Source of the DNA: Pseudomonas lundensis
GTDB lineage: Bacteria; Pseudomonadota; Gammaproteobacteria; Pseudomonadales; Pseudomonadaceae
Direction: 5' to 3'
Assembly (NCBI RefSeq): GCF_002269125.1
Contig: NZ_NQKI01000016.1
Span: forward strand, 1-64,000
Length of the DNA: 64,000 nt
Shown: one piece after another, positions 18,257-25,859 of the stretch
Layout: each line of letters opens with the position of its first letter
Numbering within the stretch: position 1 is the stretch's first letter
Notes under the pieces: generated by a model
What the model saw: only the letters and a program-made list of their open reading frames with translations
What the model was told of the DNA's origin: nothing
The model's database searches: none
Translations under genes and position numbers: made by a program

Positions 18257-18503
18257 ATTCCAGACGCTTCTATACTTGAAAACGAAACACTGCCTAAGCT
18301 AACGGGGTATTAACGAGGGGTCACCGGATAGTCTGGAGACATTCGATGCCAACCAGGAGGAGCACTCAGTGAACCGCTTTACCTGGTTGGGGCTTTGTCA
18401 CGGTGGGTAATTGCACAGAGTTGTCCACTCGTTTGCATTCGACCTGACTAGGCATTTGCATCGAATTTGACCAGCACGCTTCGTGGCCATGACCGGCAGA
18501 GAA

Positions 18504-20170
18504 CGGCCCAGAGTGTGTAAAAACGCTCATAGCCTCATCGTCTTGGGTCATCGACGTTCGTTTGCTGAGCGATAGCACGGTCAATGTTGCGAGTCGCATC
18601 GATCGCGACCTGGAACACGTCAATGCGGTTTTTACAGCCTCTGGGATGGGCCAAAATCAGCCTTTTTTAGGCCGACAGCGCCTTCATCAAACCGTGAGCA
18701 CCGATGATTTTCATGACTCGTTTCATATTATAGGCGAGCACATTCAAGCTCATCTCCGCACTCACCCCGGCCAGCTTTCGCGTCAGGAAGTGTGTCGCTC
18801 CCATCCATTGTTTGAGCGTCCCGAAGGGATGCTCAACCGTCCGTTTTCGGACTCGCATCATCTCTGGTGCTTTGCTCAGCCGATGCTGCATCTCCTCCAA
18901 TACGTCTTCATGCTCCCAGCGTCGAACTCGTCGTTCCGTGCTCGGTGTGCACTGCGATTTCAACGCGCAGCCCTGGCATTTCGAACTCCAGTAACGATGT
19001 AATTTCAGGCCTTTTTCAACGTAGGAATAGTGCCAGATCAGCGCCTCTCCAGCCGGGCAAATGTATTCGTTCTTTGCCGAGTCATAGATGAAGGCATCGT
19101 TATTGAAACGCCCGTCAGCCTTGGCTCCAGAGGTCATCGGCTTGGGTACATAGGCGGTGATGCCTGCATCGTGACAAGCCAGGATTTGCTCGCTTTTGAA
19201 GTAACCTCGGTCAGCCACTACCGACAACGCATCTGACGCCATCGCCTCGCGGGCTTGCTTAGCCATCGAGCTGAGTTGATCGCGGTATGAACCGACGTTA
19301 GTCACCTCGTGCGCAACGATCAAATGGTGCTGAGTATCGACCGCTGTCTGCACGTTGTAGCCGACGATTCCCGTGCCACGCGTCATCATGGAACGGCTGT
19401 CTGGATCGGTCAGTGAGACCTGCTTATCGGGCGATTCATTGAGCTGGATTTCGATCGCCTGAAGCTCTTTCATTTGAGTTTTGAGCTTGGCGATTTTCTC
19501 TTCCAGCCGCACGGCACTGGACTCGGAAGCTGTAGGTTCTTGCCGATCGGCAGCATCGAGTGCCGACAGGTAACGGTTGATGCTCGATTCAATTTCTTCC
19601 ATTCGCCGCTTCAGTTTGGCGCTGGTGAAATTGCGGTCGCGGTTGTTGACTGCCTTGAATTTGCTGCCATCGATGGCGACCAGATGTTCTCCGAACAGTC
19701 CCAATTGCTGACACAGCACAACGAACTGCCGACAGACGCCTCGGATGGCCTTGGTGTTGTCTTTTCGGAAGTTGGCGATAGTCTTGAAGTCCGGCATCAA
19801 CCGCTCGGTCAACCACATCAGCTCGACGTTGCGTTGGGCTTCTCGCTCCAAGCGTCGGCTCGACTGGATGCGGTTGAGATAGCCGTAGATGTAGATCTTC
19901 AGCAAGATCGCCGGATGGTAAGCAGGCCGGCCAGTATCGGCGGGAATGACACCTTCAAAACCCAGATTGACCAGGTCAAGTTCGTCGACGAAGACGTCAA
20001 CTACGCGCACCGGATTGGTATCGCTGACATAGTCGTCTAGGCTCTCGGGAAGTAAGGTGCCTTGGCCTCGATGTTCACCTTGGATAAAGCGCTTCATGGG
20101 CGATCCCTGCGATGAAATCCTCAGAAATCATAGCAAGTGTTCGCGAAGGTGTTTTACACACTCTGGGCCG
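18504..20170. mobile_element. IS1182-family insertion sequence
   Basis: Terminal inverted repeats of 19 bp match perfectly: CGGCCCAGAGTGTGTAAAA at 18504-18522 and its complement at 20152-20170. They enclose one transposase gene on the minus strand (18667-20097). No target-site duplication is evident in the immediate flanks (AGAA on the left, CAAG on the right), so either the ends are slightly different or the flanks have changed. The interval 18523-18666 is non-coding. Confidence 0.8.
18667..20097 (-). CDS. IS1182-family transposase (DDE type)
   Basis: The 476-residue protein opens with MKRFIQGEHRGQGTLLPESL, typical of IS1182. A DUF772-like N-terminal domain (AILLKIYIYGYLNRIQSSRR) follows, then a DDE catalytic domain with the first Asp in VAIDGSKFKAVNN. 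The second Asp is in VVADRGYFKSEQI and the Glu lies in the C-terminal RTVEHPFGTLKQWMG. A cysteine cluster (CQGCALKSQC) lies between. The length is normal and the frame intact, so the element may be active. Confidence 0.95.
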   Translation of the reverse strand: MKRFIQGEHRGQGTLLPESLDDYVSDTNPVRVVDVFVDELDLVNLGFEGVIPADTGRPAYHPAILLKIYIYGYLNRIQSSRRLEREAQRNVELMWLTERLMPDFKTIANFRKDNTKAIRGVCRQFVVLCQQLGLFGEHLVAIDGSKFKAVNNRDRNFTSAKLKRRMEEIESSINRYLSALDAADRQEPTASESSAVRLEEKIAKLKTQMKELQAIEIQLNESPDKQVSLTDPDSRSMMTRGTGIVGYNVQTAVDTQHHLIVAHEVTNVGSYRDQLSSMAKQAREAMASDALSVVADRGYFKSEQILACHDAGITAYVPKPMTSGAKADGRFNNDAFIYDSAKNEYICPAGEALIWHYSYVEKGLKLHRYWSSKCQGCALKSQCTPSTERRVRRWEHEDVLEEMQHRLSKAPEMMRVRKRTVEHPFGTLKQWMGATHFLTRKLAGVSAEMSLNVLAYNMKRVMKIIGAHGLMKALSA

Positions 20171-20440
20171 CAAGCAGCCACCTCCGGCGTCCATTCCTGA
20201 CCAGCTCGCTCTACCGAACACATCTGGCGATCACGAGCACAGTTCACCGCCCTCATCCGCTGCCCATTCAGCGCACTGCCCCTACGCTCTGGCAGGCGCA
20301 TCGTTATCTGTCGACCGTTTCTCGTCAAAGCCCGAGCCGTCGCTTACGCGAAAATGCCAGATCGTCATCTGACGCCGGTTTGTCGCTACCATTGGGGCTC
20401 CCCCGTGAACAGATTGCCCTCAGGGGCGGCATCATACTGA
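20171..20440. other. Gene-free stretch between the IS and the tandem repeats
   Basis: Reading frames here are short and lack convincing starts. I see no gene. Confidence 0.4.
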
Positions 20441-20772
20441 CATCACCCCTTCACAACGCAAATTACCCGGAGCAACCTCGTAAAAATGCTGAAAACCAGT
20501 ATTCATGAGGGCTGCAACCACAACACCCCCTTCACGACACCTCTTAACGACACCCCTTCACAACGCCAATTTCCTAGCTGAAGCTCGTGAAAATGCTGAA
20601 ACCCAGTATTCATGCGGGCTGCAGCCACAACACCCCTTCACGACACCTCTTAACGACACCCCTTCACAACGCCAATTTCCTAGCTGGAGCTCTTGAAAAT
20701 GCTGAAACCCAGTATTCATGCGGACTGCAGCCACAACACCCCTTCACGACACCTCTTAACGACACCCCTTCC
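20441..20772 (+). repeat. 106-bp tandem repeat array
   Basis: Units starting TTCACGACACCTCTTAACGA begin at 20531, 20637 and 20743 (the last is cut after about 30 bp). A diverged partial unit precedes them from about 20446. The period is exactly 106 bp and neighbouring full units differ by only a few bases. The period is not a multiple of three and the frames within are not consistent, so it is non-coding. Each unit contains CCCCTTCAC twice. This is too long and unspaced for CRISPR. It could be a protein-binding or replication-related array. Confidence 0.85.
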
Positions 20773-20903
20773 GGCAAATCGGCAAGTTCCTCTATGGGAG
20801 GTGAAGCGTCAGACTTCCATAAGTAATAGATGAGAGGTGAGCCCTATTTTTAATGTGTCGCGAAGCGGATGTCAGGGCCACCCAAAATCAGCTGATAATC
20901 GAT

Positions 20904-20932
20904 TTGGGTTTTCGGAGATCAAGGGGAGACTG
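20904..20932 (+). promoter_or_regulatory. Shared island motif TTGGGW-N17-ARRSTG, copy D
   Basis: TTGGGTTTTCG followed, 17 bases after the hexamer, by AGACTG; 56 nt before the start at 20960. Confidence 0.55.
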
Positions 20933-20959
20933 AGCTCACCTGCATCGAGGATTACCACC

Positions 20960-21388
20960 ATGAATCTGCTCGCCACCATTGCCAACCTGATGGCCTCAAT
21001 CGCCCAGCCGACAAAACCGCTGTACACCACAGTGGTATATCCCACCCAAGGTAAAGCGGTCGTGCTGCATGACGATCTCAACATCCGCAGTGAGCGAACG
21101 TGGTACCAGTGTACAGAGTCGCTGAGCGGCAAAGAAGAGAAGTCGACCTACCCGTTCGATCTTCATATCGACGATAACGCGACCTGTGTTGAGCCCGCCA
21201 TACAGACTCAGACTGACAATTTCAGCCTGCACAGGAGTTTCATGGACTTGATGGACAACGGCTGGGTAAACCCGGCCAACGGACTGCCGATGATGGATGG
21301 CTGCGTCGATGTCATGGGCAACGCTTATGGCATCGACTCCATGAGCGACGGTCTGTGGTTCGATCACGGTAGCGCGTTCGCAGACTGA
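20960..21388 (+). CDS. Island protein of unknown function, 142 residues
   Basis: Translation probably starts at the ATG at 20960 (MNLLATIANLMAS), with GAGG upstream. The frame is open further upstream but the sequence there is regulatory, not coding. The protein is acidic towards the end (NAYGIDSMSDGLWFDHGSAFAD) and contains WYQC and CVEP cysteines. No membrane helix or signal peptide is obvious. I do not recognise a family. It carries the shared island motif upstream and precedes a small membrane protein gene by 125 bp, so it belongs to the same set of unknown cargo genes. Confidence 0.55.
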   Translation: MNLLATIANLMASIAQPTKPLYTTVVYPTQGKAVVLHDDLNIRSERTWYQCTESLSGKEEKSTYPFDLHIDDNATCVEPAIQTQTDNFSLHRSFMDLMDNGWVNPANGLPMMDGCVDVMGNAYGIDSMSDGLWFDHGSAFAD

Positions 21389-21513
21389 ATCAGTTCCGCC
21401 AGTTGCCGGCGCTAGACAGCTGAACCAGGATGCGAAATTGCTGTGAGTTTCGGTACAGTGAATGAGTTGTTTAGACTCTGATGGCCTGATGGCCACCAGC
21501 ATGGGAGAAGAAC

Positions 21514-21657
21514 ATGGACCGGTTTGAGCTACTGATCTACTCAGTGTTCGGCGTGCTCTGCGCCTTGGGGATTACAGCCGCGATTGGTTACAAGATCGTC
21601 GTTTACCTGGACAAGCAGCACGACAACAGAGCACGCCCGAACTCGATTGCCGATTAA
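21514..21657 (+). CDS. Small single-pass membrane protein, MDRFELL family, copy 2
   Basis: The 47-residue protein starts at the ATG at 21514, after GGGAGAAG. It begins MDRFELLIYSVFGVL, spans the membrane once, and has YLDKQHDN followed by a short polar tail. It is paralogous to the 39-residue protein encoded at 16324-16443. The next gene starts 51 bp downstream on the same strand. Function is unknown. Two diverged copies in one element argue for selection on the protein sequence. Confidence 0.65.
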   Translation: MDRFELLIYSVFGVLCALGITAAIGYKIVVYLDKQHDNRARPNSIAD

Positions 21658-21708
21658 TTGGATCTAGTGAGTGAGCAGGTCACGTGCCAAGTCAAAGAGG
21701 ATGACATC

Positions 21709-22053
21709 GTGAGTAAAGTTGAATGCCAGTGCTGCAGGATGATGATGGTTCCAAAGGTGATCACCAGCGCGCCGTTCTACGTAAGCGGAGTTCCCCTAGG
21801 CGGTGGTGATCCCGAGTCATCTGTATGCCCCTTCTGCCTGTCGCCGAAATGGATGCTCACCGAGCGCCAGGCTCTGGCGGCTGGCAAGGCCAATGCAGAG
21901 TTCTACGGCATAATGGTTCTCGCCCTAGTAAACATCGTTGCCTTCGCTCGACTTGGGGAACTGGGTGGCGGGATAGTGCTTACTGCATCCGTCACAGCCT
22001 TCTTCCTACGCAGCAGAATTATCAGCGCGCTGCGACAGCGTTTGAGACGTTAA
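21709..22053 (+). CDS. Zinc-ribbon membrane protein, unknown function
   Basis: The GTG at 21709 after GAGGATGACATC is the likely start, giving 114 residues. Two cysteine pairs, CQCC near the start and CPFC about 35 residues later, suggest a zinc ribbon. Two hydrophobic helices follow (FYGIMVLALVNIVAFA and GGGIVLTASVTAFFL), then a basic tail (SRIISALRQRLRR). It probably sits in the inner membrane with the ribbon in the cytosol. It may be co-transcribed with the small membrane protein at 21514. The earlier TTG at 21658 directly abuts that gene's stop and is less likely. Confidence 0.55.
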   Translation: MSKVECQCCRMMMVPKVITSAPFYVSGVPLGGGDPESSVCPFCLSPKWMLTERQALAAGKANAEFYGIMVLALVNIVAFARLGELGGGIVLTASVTAFFLRSRIISALRQRLRR

Positions 22054-22073
22054 ACCTGCTCGCCTCGCTCCCT

Positions 22074-22703
22074 TCAAACCACGTTACTGCATGTCATCTG
22101 ATCGCGAATTTTAAGCACCGTTGTGGTGCTGCAACCTGCATGGCGAGCAGTAGCGCGAATACCCAGACCAACGCTCAGCAGTTCACCGATGCGCTGATGT
22201 AGGTTCTTGTCAGCGGGCCGACCTTTGTAGGCGCCGGAGGCTTTTGCCCGAAGAATTCCCTGGGCCCGACGCTCACGACGTTGCTCGTAGTCCTTGCGCG
22301 CAATAGCAGCCATCATTTCGATCATCATGCCGTTGATCGCGGCCTGCATTCGGTCAGTGAATTCGTCACCAGCCGTGTCTCTCATGCTCTGGTGGCTGGT
22401 CGGAAGATCCAGGGCGACAATACGCAGCCCCTTGGAATCAATCGCAGCCTTGAGTGCCTGCCAATCAACCACCGGCAATCGGGAAAGCCGGTCGATACTT
22501 TCCAGCAGCAAGACATCCCCCTGTTGGGCATCCGATATCAGTCTCAACAGCTCTGCTCGGTCAGTCCTGGCGCCACTGGCGTTCTCGATGTATTGCGCAG
22601 CGATAGCCCTGCCATGGTCGGCAGCGAATTGTTGCAGAGCGTCACGGGCACGGTTGGCGTCTTGCTCAGCAGTGGACGCACGAAGGTAGGCGCGGACAAA
22701 CAT
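22074..22703 (-). CDS. Serine recombinase (resolvase family)
   Basis: The 209-residue protein has the serine recombinase catalytic domain: AYLRASTAEQDANRA with the active serine near residue 10, LLLESIDRLSRL with catalytic arginine, and a long helix (MIEMMAAIARKDYEQRRERR). A C-terminal helix-turn-helix segment includes IRATARHAGCSTTTVLKIRDQ. It resembles solitary plasmid resolvases of the Tn3/ParA group and differs clearly from the recombinase at 17687. Three direct repeats of CGTATCAG lie just upstream of its start (22718, 22746, 22803) and may be its recombination or operator sites. Confidence 0.9.
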   Translation of the reverse strand: MFVRAYLRASTAEQDANRARDALQQFAADHGRAIAAQYIENASGARTDRAELLRLISDAQQGDVLLLESIDRLSRLPVVDWQALKAAIDSKGLRIVALDLPTSHQSMRDTAGDEFTDRMQAAINGMMIEMMAAIARKDYEQRRERRAQGILRAKASGAYKGRPADKNLHQRIGELLSVGLGIRATARHAGCSTTTVLKIRDQMTCSNVV

Positions 22704-22717
22704 CAGATTTCCTTTCT

Positions 22718-22816
22718 CGTATCAGTTTGAGTGATGTTTTGCGGGCGTATCAGTTAGACCGTTACTTACAAATTCGAGCTTCAGAGAAACCTGACTCTCG
22801 GACGTATCAGCTAAGG
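22718..22816 (+). repeat. Three CGTATCAG direct repeats upstream of the resolvase gene
   Basis: CGTATCAGTTTGAG at 22718, CGTATCAGTTAGAC at 22746 and CGTATCAGCTAAGG at 22803 are spaced 28 and 57 bp (about one and two times 28.5). The regular spacing before a serine recombinase gene suggests a res site or autoregulatory operator. Confidence 0.55.
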
Positions 22817-22874
22817 CATACCCAAAAAATCACCGCAGGCCTGCGAAAACCCACGGTGATACAACCCAGCAGAA

Positions 22875-23711
22875 TTATTTCCCTATGAAGTAGAGCGCCC
22901 TGCCCTGATTAAAGATTGCGGCCGGGATCGAGTTTTTCCTCAGCCGCTGGCCAGGGTGGTAGATGTAGATCCATTCAGGGAGGTGTTGCGATGCAAGCAG
23001 CATGGTTTCTGAAGTCGTCATGTCGTTCTTGTAAGCATCAAGCGTGAATTGGTTGTGACGGATGAATATCGGCCCGTAGCTGAGCGGCGACTGCAAAAAG
23101 CTTGGTGATGTCGAGACCTCGTCGCTGAATGGGATCGGCCGCTCCGCGTAGCTATCTGCAAGGGACGCGTAAGCGCGCGAATGACTGTCAGGGTATTTGC
23201 CTGTTTGTATCCGCAGTTTCGATAGCCCGCCTGGAAAGATCTTCTTGCGTACTTCCTCGACCTTGTGAAGCGCCAGATTAGATGCCTCGCCTGGCGAACT
23301 GGCCTGATCGGAAGGTACCCACGCGACAACCTGAGTCACCCGCGCCGGATCGCTTGAACCACCCAATAACATTAACCCCAAGCCAATTCCTGCAGCTGCG
23401 CCGCCACTCAAAACCGTAGGCGGAGACGCGAAGCTAACCGCGCTTAATCCAGCATCCCCTAACCCTCCTACAGAGCCGCCGGATGAGCTCACGTCATTAA
23501 CCGCCCCTGCCAGCTCAATTGGAACGTCGCGCTGCCCGGAAATCCCCATGGCCGTCAGAACATGCATAGCATCCGACCATTTTTCCCTCGGAACATCATT
23601 CGGGTCAGGAAGCTGCACTGTCCTATTCCCTTGAGTGCCAGAGCACCCAACCAGAAGAGCTACTGTCGCGGCCAGCAAGCCGATTCGGATCGTTGTTGAT
23701 TTGTTACCCAT
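22875..23711 (-). CDS. Predicted lipoprotein, unknown function
   Basis: The protein has 278 residues from the ATG at 23711, after GGGAG. The signal sequence ends with a lipobox (LLVGC), so it is probably lipid-anchored. A glycine- and serine-rich middle (GGSVGGLGDAGLS, GAAAGIGLGLMLLGG) is partly hydrophobic and could insert in a membrane. The C-terminal domain has many aromatic residues (IYIYHPGQRLRK). I do not recognise it. It is divergent from the MEFRHL-family gene at 23854, and the two start regions carry back-to-back copies of the shared island motif. Confidence 0.6.
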   Translation of the reverse strand: MGNKSTTIRIGLLAATVALLVGCSGTQGNRTVQLPDPNDVPREKWSDAMHVLTAMGISGQRDVPIELAGAVNDVSSSGGSVGGLGDAGLSAVSFASPPTVLSGGAAAGIGLGLMLLGGSSDPARVTQVVAWVPSDQASSPGEASNLALHKVEEVRKKIFPGGLSKLRIQTGKYPDSHSRAYASLADSYAERPIPFSDEVSTSPSFLQSPLSYGPIFIRHNQFTLDAYKNDMTTSETMLLASQHLPEWIYIYHPGQRLRKNSIPAAIFNQGRALYFIGK

Positions 23712-23737
23712 GGCGCCACTCCCTGTTTTGATTGCCA

Positions 23738-23766
23738 CAGCTTACGAAGGCTTTCAGGAAACCCAA
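23738..23766 (-). promoter_or_regulatory. Shared island motif TTGGGW-N17-ARRSTG, copy E
   Basis: TTGGGTTTCCT followed, 17 bases after the hexamer, by AAGCTG; 55 nt before the lipoprotein start at 23711. It faces copy F across 27 bp. Confidence 0.55.
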
Positions 23767-23793
23767 CGGCATAAGCCTGTGAGCTGTGCCGAC

Positions 23794-23822
23794 TTGGGAT
23801 TTCCAGAGCCTGGCATAGCGTG
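23794..23822 (+). promoter_or_regulatory. Shared island motif TTGGGW-N17-ARRSTG, copy F
   Basis: TTGGGATTTCC followed, 17 bases after the hexamer, by AGCGTG; 60 nt before the start at 23854. Confidence 0.55.
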
Positions 23823-23853
23823 TCATGCAACCTCATGCACGCGGAGAAGCACC

Positions 23854-24228
23854 ATGGAATTTCGTCACTTAGGCAATGGACAGACTTTCCCACCTGTAGC
23901 GCCGAATGGCCGGGGCTACGCCATACCTGTCACGCAGGAAAACTACGTAGAGATTTTCTGCCTGACTCCTGAAGGCATTGTTGGAAGCAGCGTTGCGGCC
24001 AACTGGGCAGAAATTACGGGTTTCTATTACGACGACAAGTCCTGGGAAATCATCCTGCGCAATTACACCGGAAGGGGAATGCGTTTTCGTCGTGGCCACC
24101 CCTGCTTCATGGTTGCGGAAGGAGGCGAAAGCATACTGACGAGCACTCAGGGGTACTCAATCCCGCTTTGCACGATGAACCGCATATCTTTTGAGAAAAC
24201 CAAAAATCCCTGCCAGAAACCCGCGTAA
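23854..24228 (+). CDS. Island protein of unknown function, MEFRHL family, copy 2
   Basis: The protein has 124 residues from the ATG at 23854. It is collinear with the protein at 15621-15980 over nearly its full length and adds a short tail (KTKNPCQKPA). Shared residues cluster in NGQ-FPP-APNGR, EIFCLTP, YYDD-SWEII and GRGMRFRRG. It is a soluble small protein of unknown role. Its start region is also conserved with copy 1 (see the shared motif), which argues that regulation is part of what is maintained. Confidence 0.6.
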   Translation: MEFRHLGNGQTFPPVAPNGRGYAIPVTQENYVEIFCLTPEGIVGSSVAANWAEITGFYYDDKSWEIILRNYTGRGMRFRRGHPCFMVAEGGESILTSTQGYSIPLCTMNRISFEKTKNPCQKPA

Positions 24229-24403
24229 AAGCGACTCTGGATGAAATAAAAATAACTTTTACGGCAATTTCAATTTCCGACGATAAAAGCGTTTGAAAGC
24301 GAAACCTATCATTCCTGACTCCCAGTACCTTGTGCTCAAACGGACTGATACGGAGCCTGAAAATGATCCCAAACATATTCCCTGGCAGGGAGCGAGCATC
24401 CCA

Positions 24404-24601
24404 ATGAGCACACCGCGCTGGGTTCTGATCAAACGTGCGTCTGAGCTAACCGGCTATAGCGAAGACGCCATTAGGCACAAGGTTAAAAACGGTACCTGGG
24501 CACAGGGCCGCATCTGGAGAAAAGCACGCGACAACCGCGTTTTTATCAACATTGAGGAGTTGGATCGGTGGGTCGAGAGTTCTCCGCAGGAAGCGGCCTA
24601 G
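24404..24601 (+). CDS. Excisionase-like small DNA-binding protein
   Basis: The 65-residue protein begins MSTPRWVLIKRASELTGYS and forms a winged helix-turn-helix: KRASELTGYSEDAIRHKVKNG, then WRKARDNRVFINIEELDRWV. This layout matches recombination-directionality factors that bend DNA and favour excision by a tyrosine integrase. Its end overlaps the integrase start by 34 bases, as is common for xis-int pairs. A longer frame upstream (from a TTG at 24293) is possible but the ATG at 24404 fits the family length better. Confidence 0.7.
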   Translation: MSTPRWVLIKRASELTGYSEDAIRHKVKNGTWAQGRIWRKARDNRVFINIEELDRWVESSPQEAA

Positions 24602-25839
24602 AAGCCGAGCTAAAAAAACACACAGGCGTCGAAATCCACGGCAATAGCCTGCGAATCGTATTCATGTGGCGCAGACGCCGGTACCGGGAGACGCTAGGTC
24701 TCCCCGTTACAAAGGCCAATATCAAACATGCCGCCCAATTACGGGCGGCTGTTCTTCATGCGATCAAAATGGGTACGTTCGAATATGCCGCCCATTTCCC
24801 CGGGAGTAAGCAAGCTGGCAACTACAGCTCGACCCGCGACGAGCGGCTGAAAGCCCTGCTCGAAAGATACAAGCCGCTCAAAGCAGTGGACATTACGTCC
24901 GAAACCGAACGCCGCTACGGTTGGGCGTTGGACATCTGCGTCGGCCTACTGGGTGAGAATCGCCTAGGCCGCGTGATACTGCCCGAAGACATCCAGCAGT
25001 TGCGGGTAACTCTGATCAGCGACCGAGCCACATCTACCGTAAATCACTACCTGGCGACCTTGGCTGGGTTTCTCACTTGGTGCGAGAGTAACGGTTACTG
25101 CCGCGCCGGCCTAGCTGCTGCATGTGTCCGTTTCGAAAAAACCGAGCGCGATCCGGACCCGCTGACAAAAGCCGAGGCAGAGCTCCTTCTCAACAAAGGC
25201 TGTATTCACCCTGCAGATCACGCCGCCATTAATCTGGCTATCTACACTGGCCTGCGCCCAGGTGAAATATGTGGCCTGGCCAGGGAAGATATTGATCTCC
25301 AGCGTGGCTTAGTTCATATCAGGCGCGCCATCACCAGTAGCGGCACGTTCAAACTACCGAAGACCGGTAAGCGCCGAACTGTCCTACTGCTACCGCCGGC
25401 ACTCGATGCCTGCCGAATCTTGCTAGCCAGCGACCACAAGGTGCCGCCGCAGACTATCACCATCGAACTGACCCGCCACGAAGAGACTCAGGAAACCGTA
25501 ACACCGCTGCTTTCGCCAAAGCTGCAAGCGCGAAAGAAGATGATCAATGCGTGGTTTGTACCCACAGCCTGGAATACGAAATGGGCCAATATCCAACGCC
25601 GGGCCGGCATTCGGCCACGGCGTCCGTACCAGACACGCCATACCTATGCATGTTGGTGCCTAGCAGCCCGTGGTAACCTCGCTTTTATAGCCAAGCAGAT
25701 GGGGCACATCGACTTCACTATGCTAGCCAAAGTGTACGCCGCGTGGATGGACGATGAGTCTCCTGGCGAGCTGGAGCACATCTGGTCAGGCATGCAGAAA
25801 CATACGTCAAATGCCCCATCCCTGCCCCATGAAACCTAG
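24568..25839 (+). CDS. Tyrosine site-specific integrase
   Basis: The 423-residue protein starts with GTG at 24568. An arm-type N-terminal domain (VEIHGNSLRIVFMWRRRRYRE) is followed by a SAM-like core-binding domain near residues 90-180. The catalytic domain has the first Arg in AIYTGLRPGEICGL, the His-x-x-Arg pair as RPYQTRHTYACW, a second His in QMGHIDFTM and the nucleophilic Tyr in LAKVYAAWM. It integrates the element and, with the excisionase, excises it. The gene ends 20 bp before mutS, placing one end of the element at or inside the mutS upstream region. No tRNA lies there. Confidence 0.92.
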   Translation: MGREFSAGSGLEAELKKHTGVEIHGNSLRIVFMWRRRRYRETLGLPVTKANIKHAAQLRAAVLHAIKMGTFEYAAHFPGSKQAGNYSSTRDERLKALLERYKPLKAVDITSETERRYGWALDICVGLLGENRLGRVILPEDIQQLRVTLISDRATSTVNHYLATLAGFLTWCESNGYCRAGLAAACVRFEKTERDPDPLTKAEAELLLNKGCIHPADHAAINLAIYTGLRPGEICGLAREDIDLQRGLVHIRRAITSSGTFKLPKTGKRRTVLLLPPALDACRILLASDHKVPPQTITIELTRHEETQETVTPLLSPKLQARKKMINAWFVPTAWNTKWANIQRRAGIRPRRPYQTRHTYACWCLAARGNLAFIAKQMGHIDFTMLAKVYAAWMDDESPGELEHIWSGMQKHTSNAPSLPHET

Positions 25840-25859
25840 GATTAACCTCTAAGTAACTG

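Noticed and set aside
20128-20372. Small frames on both strands next to the IS
   Set aside because: No start signals, no conservation visible, and they overlap the inverted repeat of the IS.
20441-20772. Possible CRISPR array
   Set aside because: The repeat is 106 bp, directly tandem, with no unique spacers and no cas genes.
25840-25859. tRNA gene as integration target
   Set aside because: Only 20 bp separate the integrase from mutS and no tRNA-like sequence is there.
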